From WVYX01 sp039592335 (GTDB lineage: Bacteria; Gemmatimonadota; Gemmatimonadetes; Gemmatimonadales; GWC2-71-9), in the NCBI GenBank assembly GCA_039592335.1, contig JBDHBX010000001.1, positions 62,001 through 126,000 of the forward strand: 64,000 nt of DNA. Reading direction: 5' to 3'. This document shows, piece by piece, positions 8,149 through 16,389 of the stretch. The notes under the pieces are model-generated. The model saw nothing but the letters and a program-made list of their open reading frames with translations, was not told the DNA's origin and searched no databases. A program made the position numbers and the translations under genes. Each line of letters opens with the position of its first letter. Position 1 is the stretch's first letter.

Positions 8149-10564
8149 GCTCGCCGTCGAAGCTCACCTGGTCCTCACTCACCACAGCGGCTCCTTGTTG
8201 TTCGTCCAGCTCCACTCGCAACACCCGGTCGACGCCGTCGCGCACCGACTCAATGTGCGTGATGAGGACCACCTGTGGAAAGCGGTCCGCCAACCCGCGC
8301 AACAGCTGCACGACGTTGTGGCGCCGATGCTCGTCGAGGCTCCCGAAGATCTCGTCCAGCACCAGCAGCGAGAGCGGTTGACCCGCGCGCTCCGCGACCA
8401 TCTGGCTGATGGCGAGGCGCAACACCAGGTGCGTGAGATCTTCCTCGCCACCGGAGATCACCGGCTTGGTCACTCCGTCCTCGACCACCAGCACCTGATA
8501 CTGTTCGTCCAACTCCAGCTCTCCATACCGTCCATCGGTCAGCCCCGCCAGGAACTCCGAGGCACGCTCGGCCAGCTCCGGGCGCATCGCCGTGTTGAGC
8601 TCGAGCCGCAGATCGTGCAACGCGCGGTCGAGCTCGTCGTGTAGCTTGAGCTCACCCTCGACCTCACCCATACGCGCCGCCCGTTTCTCCCGCTCGCGCA
8701 GGTGTCGCTCGGCACTTTCCAGCGCCGTGCGCGCCGCCTTCAGATCGCCCTCGACCGACGCCAGGTGCAGCTCCGCGTCGCGCAACGCCGCCTCGGCTCC
8801 TTCGTACCGCTGCCGCGCTTTCGCGTAAGCCTCCTCATCATACCCGAGATCGGCGATGGCCGCCTCTAGCTGCTTGACGCGTGCTTCACACTCCGACAGG
8901 GCCTTCTCGGCCGCCTCTGCTTCCGAAACGAGCTGCTCCGCGTGCGTTGCCTTGGTCTCGAGTTGCGCGGCCAGCTGGAGCATGGGTTCCAACTCCCGCA
9001 GTCGCTCGCGCACCGCGTCGTGTCGCGCAGCGTCGTACGCATCCGGCAGGCCGGCCACTTCCTTCTCCAGCTCCGCCTGGCGCTCGTGGAGTCGCGCGAC
9101 CTCTCCTTCGAACTCGTTCGCCTCGCGCACCCGGTCCTCACAGCGTGCCACTTCCTGCACGGCCTGCTCCACGCGATCGGCAGCCTGCTCGGCCGCTACC
9201 TCGGCATCCTGTACCGCGGCGGGCGACTCCTTCAGTTGGTCGATACGCTGGCGGAAGAACTTCCCCTTGACCTCTATCTCCTCCATCTGCCGGTCCAACG
9301 TTCCCAACACGTCCTGGTACACATCGCCCAGCGGGCGTTTGCAGATGGGGCACTCGCCGCCCTCACCCGCGTCCAGCACACTATGCCGGTGTCGTTGATG
9401 GTCGAGATACTGGTCGCGCAGGTTGGAGCGAGTGGTTTCTGCATCCTGCCGGTCGCGCACCCAGGCAGTTCGCGTCTTCTCCTGCTCCGCCTCCGCCTGC
9501 TCGAGACCGCGCCGTACCTCCTCGAGGGCCTTCTGAGCGGCGGCAAGCGCCCGCGCGACGTCCCCCATCTGCCCGCGCCGCTCGCGCACGCGCTCCATCT
9601 GCTCCCCCAGCTCACTCAATTGCCCCGTCAACGAGCGTCGCTTCCCGGTACTCTGCGCCTCGTGCTCCAGGCGTTCCAGCTCGTCCCGCAGCGGCGGCAC
9701 GTCCTGCAGCGACTCCTGCAGCTCGTCGAGCTTCCCACGCGCGGCCAGGGCCTCAGCCAGCTCCTTGTCCAGGCGCTCGAATCCTCGCCGCGCCTCGCCA
9801 ACATCTCGCTCGGCCACCCGTCGCTCTCCATCGAGCGCGAGGGCTGTCTCACGCACCTCCACCATGCGGGTCCATGCCGGTCCCTCTTGATCCAGCGCCT
9901 TGACGGCCGTCGCGCGGTCCTCCACGGCACGCACCACCACAGCCTCCGCCTCGCCGGCGCGTTGCAGCGCCTGCGCCCGCTCGGCCTCGAGCGCCTCTGC
10001 ATCCGCCAGGCCGCGCTCCAATCCGGCTAGCTCGCCGCGCAGCCCCGAGCGCGCGTCCCGCAACCGATCCTGTGCGAGCCGCAACTTCTCATACCCCAGG
10101 ACCCGCGACAGGAACCGAGCCCGGTCCGTGGCGCCCATGGCCGCCATCACGGCGAGCTCTTTCTGCCCGGTGAAGTACGTGTTGAAGAACTCGTCGCGGG
10201 TCATCCCGAGCAGCCGTTCGACCCGCGCGCTCACTTCCTGCTGGCTATTGGCGATGGGGGCATCCGAGCGGTCCTGGAACAGCTCGGCGTTGTAGAGACC
10301 GCGCACTACCCGGAACTGATGCGCCCCGAGTGAGAACTCCACCTCGACCCGCACCGAGGAGCGCGCAGGCGCCCGATTCCATCGGATGGTATCGCGACTG
10401 CCCCGCGCGGCCGGATTGCCGTAGAAGGCCCACGCAATCGCCTCGAGCAGCGTGGTTTTCCCAGACCCGTTGGGACCGATGATGGCGGTGATGCCCGGCC
10501 CGAACACGACGTCGGTATCGGCATGCTGCCGGAAGTTCAGAAGCTTCAGCCGGTGCAGCTGCAT
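8135..10564 (-). CDS. sbcC: SbcC/Rad50-type SMC ATPase, DNA end-processing subunit
   Basis: The ATPase partner of SbcD/Mre11, 809 residues, nearer in length to archaeal Rad50 than to E. coli SbcC (about 1050). Walker A is GPNGSGKTT at about 30-38. Long coiled coils flank a zinc hook CPIC with C405 and C408. The ABC-type signature ISGGEED lies near 700 and Walker B LSLLVLDEIFGSLDE near 725-735. The ATG at 10564 shares one base with the sbcD stop (TGATG) after GAGGA; a GTG three bases earlier is an alternative. With SbcD it should form the M2R2 complex that opens and trims double-strand ends. HerA-like and NurA-like genes lie upstream in the same array. Confidence 0.93.
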   Translation of the reverse strand: MQLHRLKLLNFRQHADTDVVFGPGITAIIGPNGSGKTTLLEAIAWAFYGNPAARGSRDTIRWNRAPARSSVRVEVEFSLGAHQFRVVRGLYNAELFQDRSDAPIANSQQEVSARVERLLGMTRDEFFNTYFTGQKELAVMAAMGATDRARFLSRVLGYEKLRLAQDRLRDARSGLRGELAGLERGLADAEALEAERAQALQRAGEAEAVVVRAVEDRATAVKALDQEGPAWTRMVEVRETALALDGERRVAERDVGEARRGFERLDKELAEALAARGKLDELQESLQDVPPLRDELERLEHEAQSTGKRRSLTGQLSELGEQMERVRERRGQMGDVARALAAAQKALEEVRRGLEQAEAEQEKTRTAWVRDRQDAETTRSNLRDQYLDHQRHRHSVLDAGEGGECPICKRPLGDVYQDVLGTLDRQMEEIEVKGKFFRQRIDQLKESPAAVQDAEVAAEQAADRVEQAVQEVARCEDRVREANEFEGEVARLHERQAELEKEVAGLPDAYDAARHDAVRERLRELEPMLQLAAQLETKATHAEQLVSEAEAAEKALSECEARVKQLEAAIADLGYDEEAYAKARQRYEGAEAALRDAELHLASVEGDLKAARTALESAERHLREREKRAARMGEVEGELKLHDELDRALHDLRLELNTAMRPELAERASEFLAGLTDGRYGELELDEQYQVLVVEDGVTKPVISGGEEDLTHLVLRLAISQMVAERAGQPLSLLVLDEIFGSLDEHRRHNVVQLLRGLADRFPQVVLITHIESVRDGVDRVLRVELDEQQGAAVVSEDQVSFDGEHVAA

Positions 10565-11751
10565 CACTCCTCGCGCAATGCCTGCTCGACCTCGTCCATG
10601 TACCGCTGCCCCAGCGCCACCAGCCGGTCGCGGGCGACCTCAGCGTCGAGGGGGCGGCGCCCCAAGTAGTCGGCGAGCAGATCGCTCAACGTCTGGCGTT
10701 GCCCCGGCGCACCCACGCCCACCTCGCGCTCGAGCTGGGGGCGCCTCAGGTCGAGGTGATAGTGCAGGGCCTGGGCCTTGAGTTCACGGATGCGCGCATG
10801 ATCCAGATCGCGCGCCAGCGGACGGGGCACGTCGTGTACCAGCTGTCGCACGACCTGGTCGTCGATGCCACCGTCGATACCCTCGACGCGCTCGATGATG
10901 GCGGCGTCGATGTCGGCCGCACTCAGCCCGGCTGCGTGGATCGGCTCGAGATCGATGATGCGACGCGCGAGGGGCACCCGCCGAAACTCTACGCGCGCAC
11001 CGTCGGCTAGGTCCACCAGCAGCCACCCCTTGTCCCCCCGCCGCCCCTCCTGCGCCTCATCGCGCAGCTCACCCCACGGGTTGGTGCTGACGTACTCGAG
11101 TGCGCCGCAGTACCACGCGTTCTCGCGTACCTGGTGCGCGACGTGGTAGTGCCCCAGGGCCACGTAATCCCACTGGTCCGCGTGGAGCTCGTCCGGCTCC
11201 ATCAGGGCGCCGCCGAACTCCAGCACGGAGGCGTCGCGACGGAGCACTCCGGCAACCTCTCCGTGGGTGACCGCCACCCGGAAGCGCCCGCCGGCGGGCG
11301 GCGTGAGCGTGGGTCGCGGCTCGGCCATCCACGCACCGTGGGGCACGCACGTGACGCTCAGGTCCAGCTCCTCGAACACGAGGTCCCGGGACTGCTCGGC
11401 AACCACGTGCACTCCGCCCACGGCCTCGAACAGCCTCAGGATCGTGCCCGTCTCCACCGAGCGGGGGGTGTCGTGGTTGCCGGCGATGATCACGATGGGC
11501 GCCGTCGGCAGCGCCGTGCGCAGGCGGCGAAACTGACCGAACGAGTGGAGGATCGCGGCGTTGCTCGGGCGCACCGAGTTGAACAGGTCCCCCGCGATCA
11601 CGACGACGTCGGGCGCGGTCTCGATCAGGTCGTCGACGGTGCGGCGGAACGCCCCTGCAACGTCCGCTTCACGCTGGTTGATCCCTTGGGAGGTGAGACG
11701 GTGGTACTGCCGGAAGCCGAGGTGAACGTCTGCGAGATGGGCGAGCTTCAC
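10564..11751 (-). CDS. sbcD: SbcD/Mre11-type exonuclease subunit
   Basis: A metallophosphoesterase-fold nuclease of 395 residues. The dimetal site motifs are all present: DVH (D8, H10), GDLF (D55), GNHD (N92, H93), H163 (VTHGE) and GHYH (H201, H203). A capping region and a helical C-terminal tail of about 100 residues follow, the tail probably binding the Rad50 coiled-coil base. The GTG start at 11751 lies one base after the stop of the preceding exported-protein gene and lacks a good ribosome site, so coupling is likely. It forms a pair with sbcC. Function: endo- and exonuclease at double-strand ends and hairpins. Confidence 0.93.
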   Translation of the reverse strand: MKLAHLADVHLGFRQYHRLTSQGINQREADVAGAFRRTVDDLIETAPDVVVIAGDLFNSVRPSNAAILHSFGQFRRLRTALPTAPIVIIAGNHDTPRSVETGTILRLFEAVGGVHVVAEQSRDLVFEELDLSVTCVPHGAWMAEPRPTLTPPAGGRFRVAVTHGEVAGVLRRDASVLEFGGALMEPDELHADQWDYVALGHYHVAHQVRENAWYCGALEYVSTNPWGELRDEAQEGRRGDKGWLLVDLADGARVEFRRVPLARRIIDLEPIHAAGLSAADIDAAIIERVEGIDGGIDDQVVRQLVHDVPRPLARDLDHARIRELKAQALHYHLDLRRPQLEREVGVGAPGQRQTLSDLLADYLGRRPLDAEVARDRLVALGQRYMDEVEQALREE

Positions 11752-11752
11752 G

Positions 11753-12586
11753 CTAGGGGAGCACCGATTGGCGCACGGTGGTCTCGAGGCTGATGCGACC
11801 CCGCTCGGGCACCCGGACCACCACCTGCAGACGCGCCGCCGCCGCGACCCAGCCCCGCCACCCCGAGGACCACACGAGCGTGCCCGTCGTCGCTCCGGCG
11901 AACTGGAGGGTGTTCCCGTCCGGCCGTCTCAGGGTAGTGGGCGTGAAGGCGCCGCTGAAGCGGATGTAGGCGAGCGTATCCTGGGCGCGGGCGGTCAGCG
12001 AATCGAGCCTGAAGTCCGTCTGCGCGCCGAGGAGCGCCGTCGGCGCATCCACCGGCGCGTGCCCGACGAGCTCGCTGAGCGGGAACTCGAGCCGCGAACT
12101 CCAGTACTGGCCCTCGCGAAGCCAGCCCTCCGGGAGCTCCATCCCCGGCATGCCCGTCAGTAGATGTACGAGCATCCCCGAGCCCGGCCGGTCGCCGCCC
12201 ACCGTGGCTTCGACGACGTGCATGCGGGAGTCCATGCGCACCTGGAGCCACAGGCTGTCCAGTGAGGCCACCTCGTACTCGCGCCACGCCTCCTCGCCCT
12301 CCCGCATGCGTGCGCGGAGCGAATCGTACGCCAGGTGCATGATGAGTGCCCCGTCGGGACCGCGGAGAGCCACTTCGGTCATGCCTCCCAGGTCAGCCGC
12401 CTCGCGCGCCGGGCCGGCCGCCTCGCCCGTCGCCCCCACACCCGTGACCCGCGTATGGGACTGGAACACCCGGTGCACCTTCACACCCGGCACCGGACGA
12501 TACCGCAGCAACAGACTGTCCTGCGCGGCGAGCCCCGCCGGGAACGCGAGGACCGCCACAGCGACCAGGGTGAGGCGCCGGGTCAC
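11753..12586 (-). CDS. Exported protein, paralogue 2 of a tandem pair
   Basis: The protein has 277 residues with a Sec signal peptide (RRLTLVAVAVLAFPAGLAAQ). The mature protein opens with DSLLLRYRPVPG, nearly the same as the opening of the neighbouring gene (QSILLRYRPQPR), and the two keep similar spacing of Trp, Gly and DTLAYIR/DTLAYLR motifs, so they arose by duplication. The GTG at 12586 overlaps the previous stop as GTGA. The body is predicted beta-rich with no catalytic motif I can name. It ends one base before sbcD starts. Location: periplasm or outer membrane. Function unknown. Confidence 0.75.
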   Translation of the reverse strand: MTRRLTLVAVAVLAFPAGLAAQDSLLLRYRPVPGVKVHRVFQSHTRVTGVGATGEAAGPAREAADLGGMTEVALRGPDGALIMHLAYDSLRARMREGEEAWREYEVASLDSLWLQVRMDSRMHVVEATVGGDRPGSGMLVHLLTGMPGMELPEGWLREGQYWSSRLEFPLSELVGHAPVDAPTALLGAQTDFRLDSLTARAQDTLAYIRFSGAFTPTTLRRPDGNTLQFAGATTGTLVWSSGWRGWVAAAARLQVVVRVPERGRISLETTVRQSVLP

Positions 12587-13497
12587 GGACGCACCTGGAA
12601 GCGGGTGGAATGGTCCATGCTCAACGTGACCTCGACCACCGTCTGCTCCACCTCCTCGGTGCGCTCCATCGTCACCGTCGCACGGGTGCGCAGCGCCCCC
12701 GAGACGAACGCGTTCCACCCGGTGGACCAAATGAAGCTCCCGCCGAATGCCCCCGTGATGTCGACGAGCGACGCGCTGGAGGCTTCTCCCTCCACGACCA
12801 TCGGGGGAAGGAAGCTACCCTGCACCCGGAGGTAGGCCAGGGTGTCGGTGGGGCGAATCACGAGGCTGTCGAGCGTAATGGTGGAACGGGCCAGCACCTC
12901 GGGCTCCACCAGCATCCCCTCCAACACGGCTTCGCCCTCGAGCCCCAGAGGACGCGTCAGCGCGACCACGATGTCGGAGGCCCAACTGTCACCTTCCGCC
13001 ACTGCGCCTTCCGGCAATGCGAACTCCAACCCCGACGCGAACGCCCGGTAGTGCTGCACCTCCCGATTCGTGAGCGTGTCGCCCTCTAGCACCTCGACGT
13101 CGGAGACGCGCAGCCGGTCGTCGGCCACCACCCGGGCGGCGGAGCTACGCCCCCGCACATCGGGGAGATCGCGCCACGCCCCGCCCGGTACGCGAGCCCG
13201 CGCCCGGGTCGAGTCGTGCGAGATCTGCAGCACCGCACTGGTGATGCGCGTTCCGACCACCGTGCTGGTGTAGCTGTGCAGCGTCGAGGCCTCGACGGTG
13301 ATGCTGTCGAGGGCCGGCACACCCGGTGCGCCCTCGCGAATCGTGCTCGTCAGCTCTGACCACCAGAGCGTGTGAAGCCTCGTGCGCGGCTGCGGCCGGT
13401 ACCGCAGCAAGATCGACTGTTGGGCAGATACGCTCTGGGGAAGCCCCACGAGGGCGACACACGCCAGGGCGCCGAGCCATGTCGTCCTACGTCGCAT
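12583..13497 (-). CDS. Exported protein, paralogue 1 of a tandem pair
   Basis: The protein has 304 residues. The signal peptide is RRRTTWLGALACVALVGLPQ followed by SVSAQ, so cleavage is expected after VSA. The body alternates polar and hydrophobic residues in a beta-strand pattern and ends SMDHSTRFQVRP. Shared segments with the next gene include LLRYRPQP, LEFALPEG (LEFPLSEL in the partner), DSL..RPTDTLAYLRVQGSF and SFIWSTGWNAFV (TLVWSSGWRGWV). The ATG at 13497 overlaps the herA end by 11 bp. It is odd to find exported proteins between two pairs of DNA repair genes. Function unknown. Confidence 0.75.
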   Translation of the reverse strand: MRRRTTWLGALACVALVGLPQSVSAQQSILLRYRPQPRTRLHTLWWSELTSTIREGAPGVPALDSITVEASTLHSYTSTVVGTRITSAVLQISHDSTRARARVPGGAWRDLPDVRGRSSAARVVADDRLRVSDVEVLEGDTLTNREVQHYRAFASGLEFALPEGAVAEGDSWASDIVVALTRPLGLEGEAVLEGMLVEPEVLARSTITLDSLVIRPTDTLAYLRVQGSFLPPMVVEGEASSASLVDITGAFGGSFIWSTGWNAFVSGALRTRATVTMERTEEVEQTVVEVTLSMDHSTRFQVRP

Positions 13498-15409
13498 ACG
13501 GATCCTCCACCTGTCTGAGTGGTGTCGTCGCACTCCCGCTCGGGCGCACCTGCTCCCGCGCCACCGCCCGTCCGAGACTCGCCGTGAAGAACCCCACCAC
13601 GTCCTCGGGTCGGGCGCGTTTGGTCGCGAGCAGTGCACGCCGTACATCCTCTTCGCGCCGCCCCGCCATGGAGTCCTTGATCCGGGCGGGAGAGATGCGC
13701 CGGTCCAGCGCCGCCAGCTGCCGCACGACGGCGTCCTCGAACGGCACGTCGGCGGCCGGCGGGTACCGCTTCACGCCCGCGGGGCCGCCCATCACCGGCG
13801 GCCGCGGGAACCGCACGAACACCGGTTGGGTGAAGTGCGGATGCCGCACCATCAGCTCCCCCTTGGGAAGCGTGGCCAGCTTGATCTTGGTCGCCGGCGA
13901 GAGCACCTGATAGCCCGGTGTCGCCAGCTCATCCATGTCCATCCGACCGAAGACCATCGTGCCGGCGTTGCCCACGATGCGGCGGTGTACCTGCGACCGG
14001 AACTGCTGGGCCGCGAACAGTACCAACCCGAGATAGCGCCCCCGTTCCGAGATGTCCAGCAGCATCTTGCGGACATACGTGTCGGGACCGTCGGCCGGCG
14101 CGTACTTGTTGAGCTCGTCCACGAACACGACCAGGTGGTCCACGCCCAATTCGCCGCGCTCGAGGTGCTCCCGCAGCATGGAGACGACCCGGGTGAACAC
14201 CAGGTCCTGCCCGAGCTGGTCCATCCCCGATACATCCAACAGATACACCGCGCGGTCCTCGAACGCTCCAAACGGGAGGTCGTTAGCCGATCCATCGTCG
14301 GTCACCAACCCCTTGCATCGCGTGGAGATGTTGATGAGCCGGTTCCGCACCTTGCGGATCGTGGCAATGTGATGCGTGCGCCACACGTCGCTCCGTCCGG
14401 CCTGCTCCAGCCCGTCGAAGATGCTGCGGAACAGGCGCTCCAGGTCGGCGAACGAGCGGACGCGGTGCGTGCCGCCCCAGTCGTCGCGGAATTCCTTTTC
14501 TACTACCCGGTCCGCCAGGAAGTCGAGGAAGGCGTCGGCCTTGGCGTCGATGTCGTCGCGGTTGAGCAAGACCTCGTGGTAGTTGAGCACCTCGCGCAGT
14601 CCCCACACCAGGGGCTGTACCGATCCCACGAGGTCTGGGTGGGAGCGCAGCGTGTTGAGATTCACGCCGTCCGGCTTGAACGGAGCGAAGTACTGCACAC
14701 GGTCGAACGGCCGTGGCTCGACCTCCAGCGCGGCGTACAGCTCGCGGTCGGCGTCGGTCAGTTCCCCCGGTTGATCCAGGAAGCAGAGATCGGGCCCCTT
14801 GACGTTGAAGCACACGGCGGCCACCGAGCCCTTGTGGCTCGGCAACCGCTGGAAGATGCTCGCCAGCATGAACTCGACGGCGCTGGTCTTGGTGGCCAGG
14901 CCGGAGACGCCGCTGATGTTGAGGTGCGCAGATTCCGGACCGAGCAGGAAGTCGGCGTCCAGCGAGACCGGCGCCGTCAGCCCGCCGGCGCGGTACACGC
15001 CGACCGGGATGCCGGTGGGCTGCTCCGCCCGCACGTAGCCGTCCATGCGCAGCGCCATCTCCACGTCTTCCTGCGAGGCGAGGCGCACCTCGGCGAGCGG
15101 CACGGGCTGGACCGGCTCCTCCGGCTCGTGCCGTAGCACGGCCGCCGTCCAGAGCCGGACTTCGGTGCGCCGCGTGGGCGCCAGCGCGCCGGCCGGGTCG
15201 CCCTCGGCGGCCACCACCTCGTGCAGCGGTGTGGCAAGATCCGAATACGCGCGCGCGTCCACCACGACCGCGTACACGCTGCGCCCGCTCTCGCCGTCCA
15301 CGCGCACGATGGCCCCGATCCCGATGGACGTATCCGTGGCGGTCCAGAAGTGGAACTGGTGTGGACCCGCCGGCAGCGCCTCGGTCGCGACCACGCGCCC
15401 GATCGTCAC
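13487..15409 (-). CDS. herA: HerA-like hexameric DNA translocase ATPase
   Basis: The protein has 640 residues. The N-terminal 100 residues form a HAS-barrel-like beta region (IGRVV, GIGAIVRV). The Walker A region is GVSGLATKTSAVE at about 167-179, which keeps the GxSGxxTKTS layout of HerA/FtsK-type proteins though the first glycine spacing differs from GxxGxGK[ST]. Walker B is VVFVDELNKYAP near 427-438. A conserved arginine-rich RKVRNRLINI and GNAGTMVFGRMD follow. The start is GTG at 15409: it overlaps the nurA-like stop as GTGA, six bases after GGAGG. HerA works with NurA to resect ends opened by Mre11-Rad50. An alternative is a generic DUF87 ATPase. Confidence 0.75.
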   Translation of the reverse strand: MTIGRVVATEALPAGPHQFHFWTATDTSIGIGAIVRVDGESGRSVYAVVVDARAYSDLATPLHEVVAAEGDPAGALAPTRRTEVRLWTAAVLRHEPEEPVQPVPLAEVRLASQEDVEMALRMDGYVRAEQPTGIPVGVYRAGGLTAPVSLDADFLLGPESAHLNISGVSGLATKTSAVEFMLASIFQRLPSHKGSVAAVCFNVKGPDLCFLDQPGELTDADRELYAALEVEPRPFDRVQYFAPFKPDGVNLNTLRSHPDLVGSVQPLVWGLREVLNYHEVLLNRDDIDAKADAFLDFLADRVVEKEFRDDWGGTHRVRSFADLERLFRSIFDGLEQAGRSDVWRTHHIATIRKVRNRLINISTRCKGLVTDDGSANDLPFGAFEDRAVYLLDVSGMDQLGQDLVFTRVVSMLREHLERGELGVDHLVVFVDELNKYAPADGPDTYVRKMLLDISERGRYLGLVLFAAQQFRSQVHRRIVGNAGTMVFGRMDMDELATPGYQVLSPATKIKLATLPKGELMVRHPHFTQPVFVRFPRPPVMGGPAGVKRYPPAADVPFEDAVVRQLAALDRRISPARIKDSMAGRREEDVRRALLATKRARPEDVVGFFTASLGRAVAREQVRPSGSATTPLRQVEDPYAT

Positions 15410-16389
15410 CACCAGCCTCCGGCCTGTGCTCGCAAGAACGTCTCCACCTGGTGAATGGGATAGAGTAAGCGATCCCAGCGACCGTCGGGGGCGCTGAGCG
15501 GAGCGCGCTCCGTCAGCAACCAGCGGCTCACGGTCGTGGCCTCGGCCAGCGTGGCATCAGTTGCGGGGCGCTCGACCCGCACCAGACCGTGCAGCAACTC
15601 CCGGTCCTCCCACGGCCAGAGTCGAAGATACCACGTGTAAACGGGGCCGCGCTTCCCCAAACGGCGGGCGAAGACGCTGCTGCGGTGCCCCGGGGGGAGC
15701 GTCACGGCCACCTCGAGGTCGGGGCCATCGAGGTATTGGGTCTCGTGGCTCTTGATGAGCCCCAGCACCCGAGGTCCGCCGTCCAGCACGTGGGCGAGCC
15801 CCCCGAGCGCACCGTCGACCACCAGCCAGCAGTCGGGCTCCGTGGTGAGCAGCGCGGTGGCCACCGCGACCTCGAGCTCCTCGCGCCGCCCCTCGACGAC
15901 CCTCGCCGCGAGCTGCACGTCCACGATGGGGTGTGGACGCTCTCCCGCCTCGCAATTCGCCAAGGGAAGGCCGGTGTGCTCCAGGGCGACCCGCTGCCCG
16001 GGGGTGAGTCGCTCGACGGGCACGACGATGAACTCCTCGGCCGCGTGGTCGGCGACCTTGAGCTGATCCCCGTCGCGTCGCATCGTGGCGGCCGCGACAT
16101 ACCCCCGCACCACCGGCACGAGGCCGAAGCGGCCCTCCACGGCATAGCGCTGGATGCCGTCAAGGAACGCCGCCCGCTCCGGCGGGGGCGCCGGGCCACC
16201 CACGTCGATCGCCCGGATGCCCTTGTCCTCCACGTAGCTCGCCGAGCCAAACGGGGAAACAACCGGGGGCGGAACGTGGGTGAGGGGCGACCCTGCCCTC
16301 GTCGTTCCCCCAGCCCGACGGAGGGCCTCGTGCAGTCGGTGGCGCGTCGAACCGGTCAGGGCGACAGCGGCTCCTCCCGGTGGACCCAC
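15406..16389 (-). CDS. NurA-like nuclease
   Basis: About 327 residues. Features that fit the NurA fold are an acidic AFLDGIQRY near residue 77, a second acidic strand CWLVVDGALGG near D192, then LGLIKSHETQYL with K213, and a C-terminal YTWYLRLWPWED strand. Its place directly before herA, overlapping by 4 bp, is the strongest support. The start is uncertain: GTG at 16389 overlaps the amidohydrolase by 34 bp, while CTG at 16359 would overlap its stop as CTGA and begin with the helix TGSTRHRLHEALRR. Expected role: 5' end nuclease in a HerA complex. If not NurA, it is an unrecognised partner of the HerA-like ATPase. Confidence 0.55.
   Translation of the reverse strand: MGPPGGAAVALTGSTRHRLHEALRRAGGTTRAGSPLTHVPPPVVSPFGSASYVEDKGIRAIDVGGPAPPPERAAFLDGIQRYAVEGRFGLVPVVRGYVAAATMRRDGDQLKVADHAAEEFIVVPVERLTPGQRVALEHTGLPLANCEAGERPHPIVDVQLAARVVEGRREELEVAVATALLTTEPDCWLVVDGALGGLAHVLDGGPRVLGLIKSHETQYLDGPDLEVAVTLPPGHRSSVFARRLGKRGPVYTWYLRLWPWEDRELLHGLVRVERPATDATLAEATTVSRWLLTERAPLSAPDGRWDRLLYPIHQVETFLRAQAGGWW

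Noticed and set aside
8135..10567. SbcC starting at GTG 10567
   Set aside because: The ATG at 10564 has the better spacing from GAGGA and shares one base with the sbcD stop. The GTG stays possible.
13382..15136. Plus-strand frame of 584 codons opposite herA
   Set aside because: Composition is Arg/His-rich with no recognisable domain; antisense shadow of a real gene.
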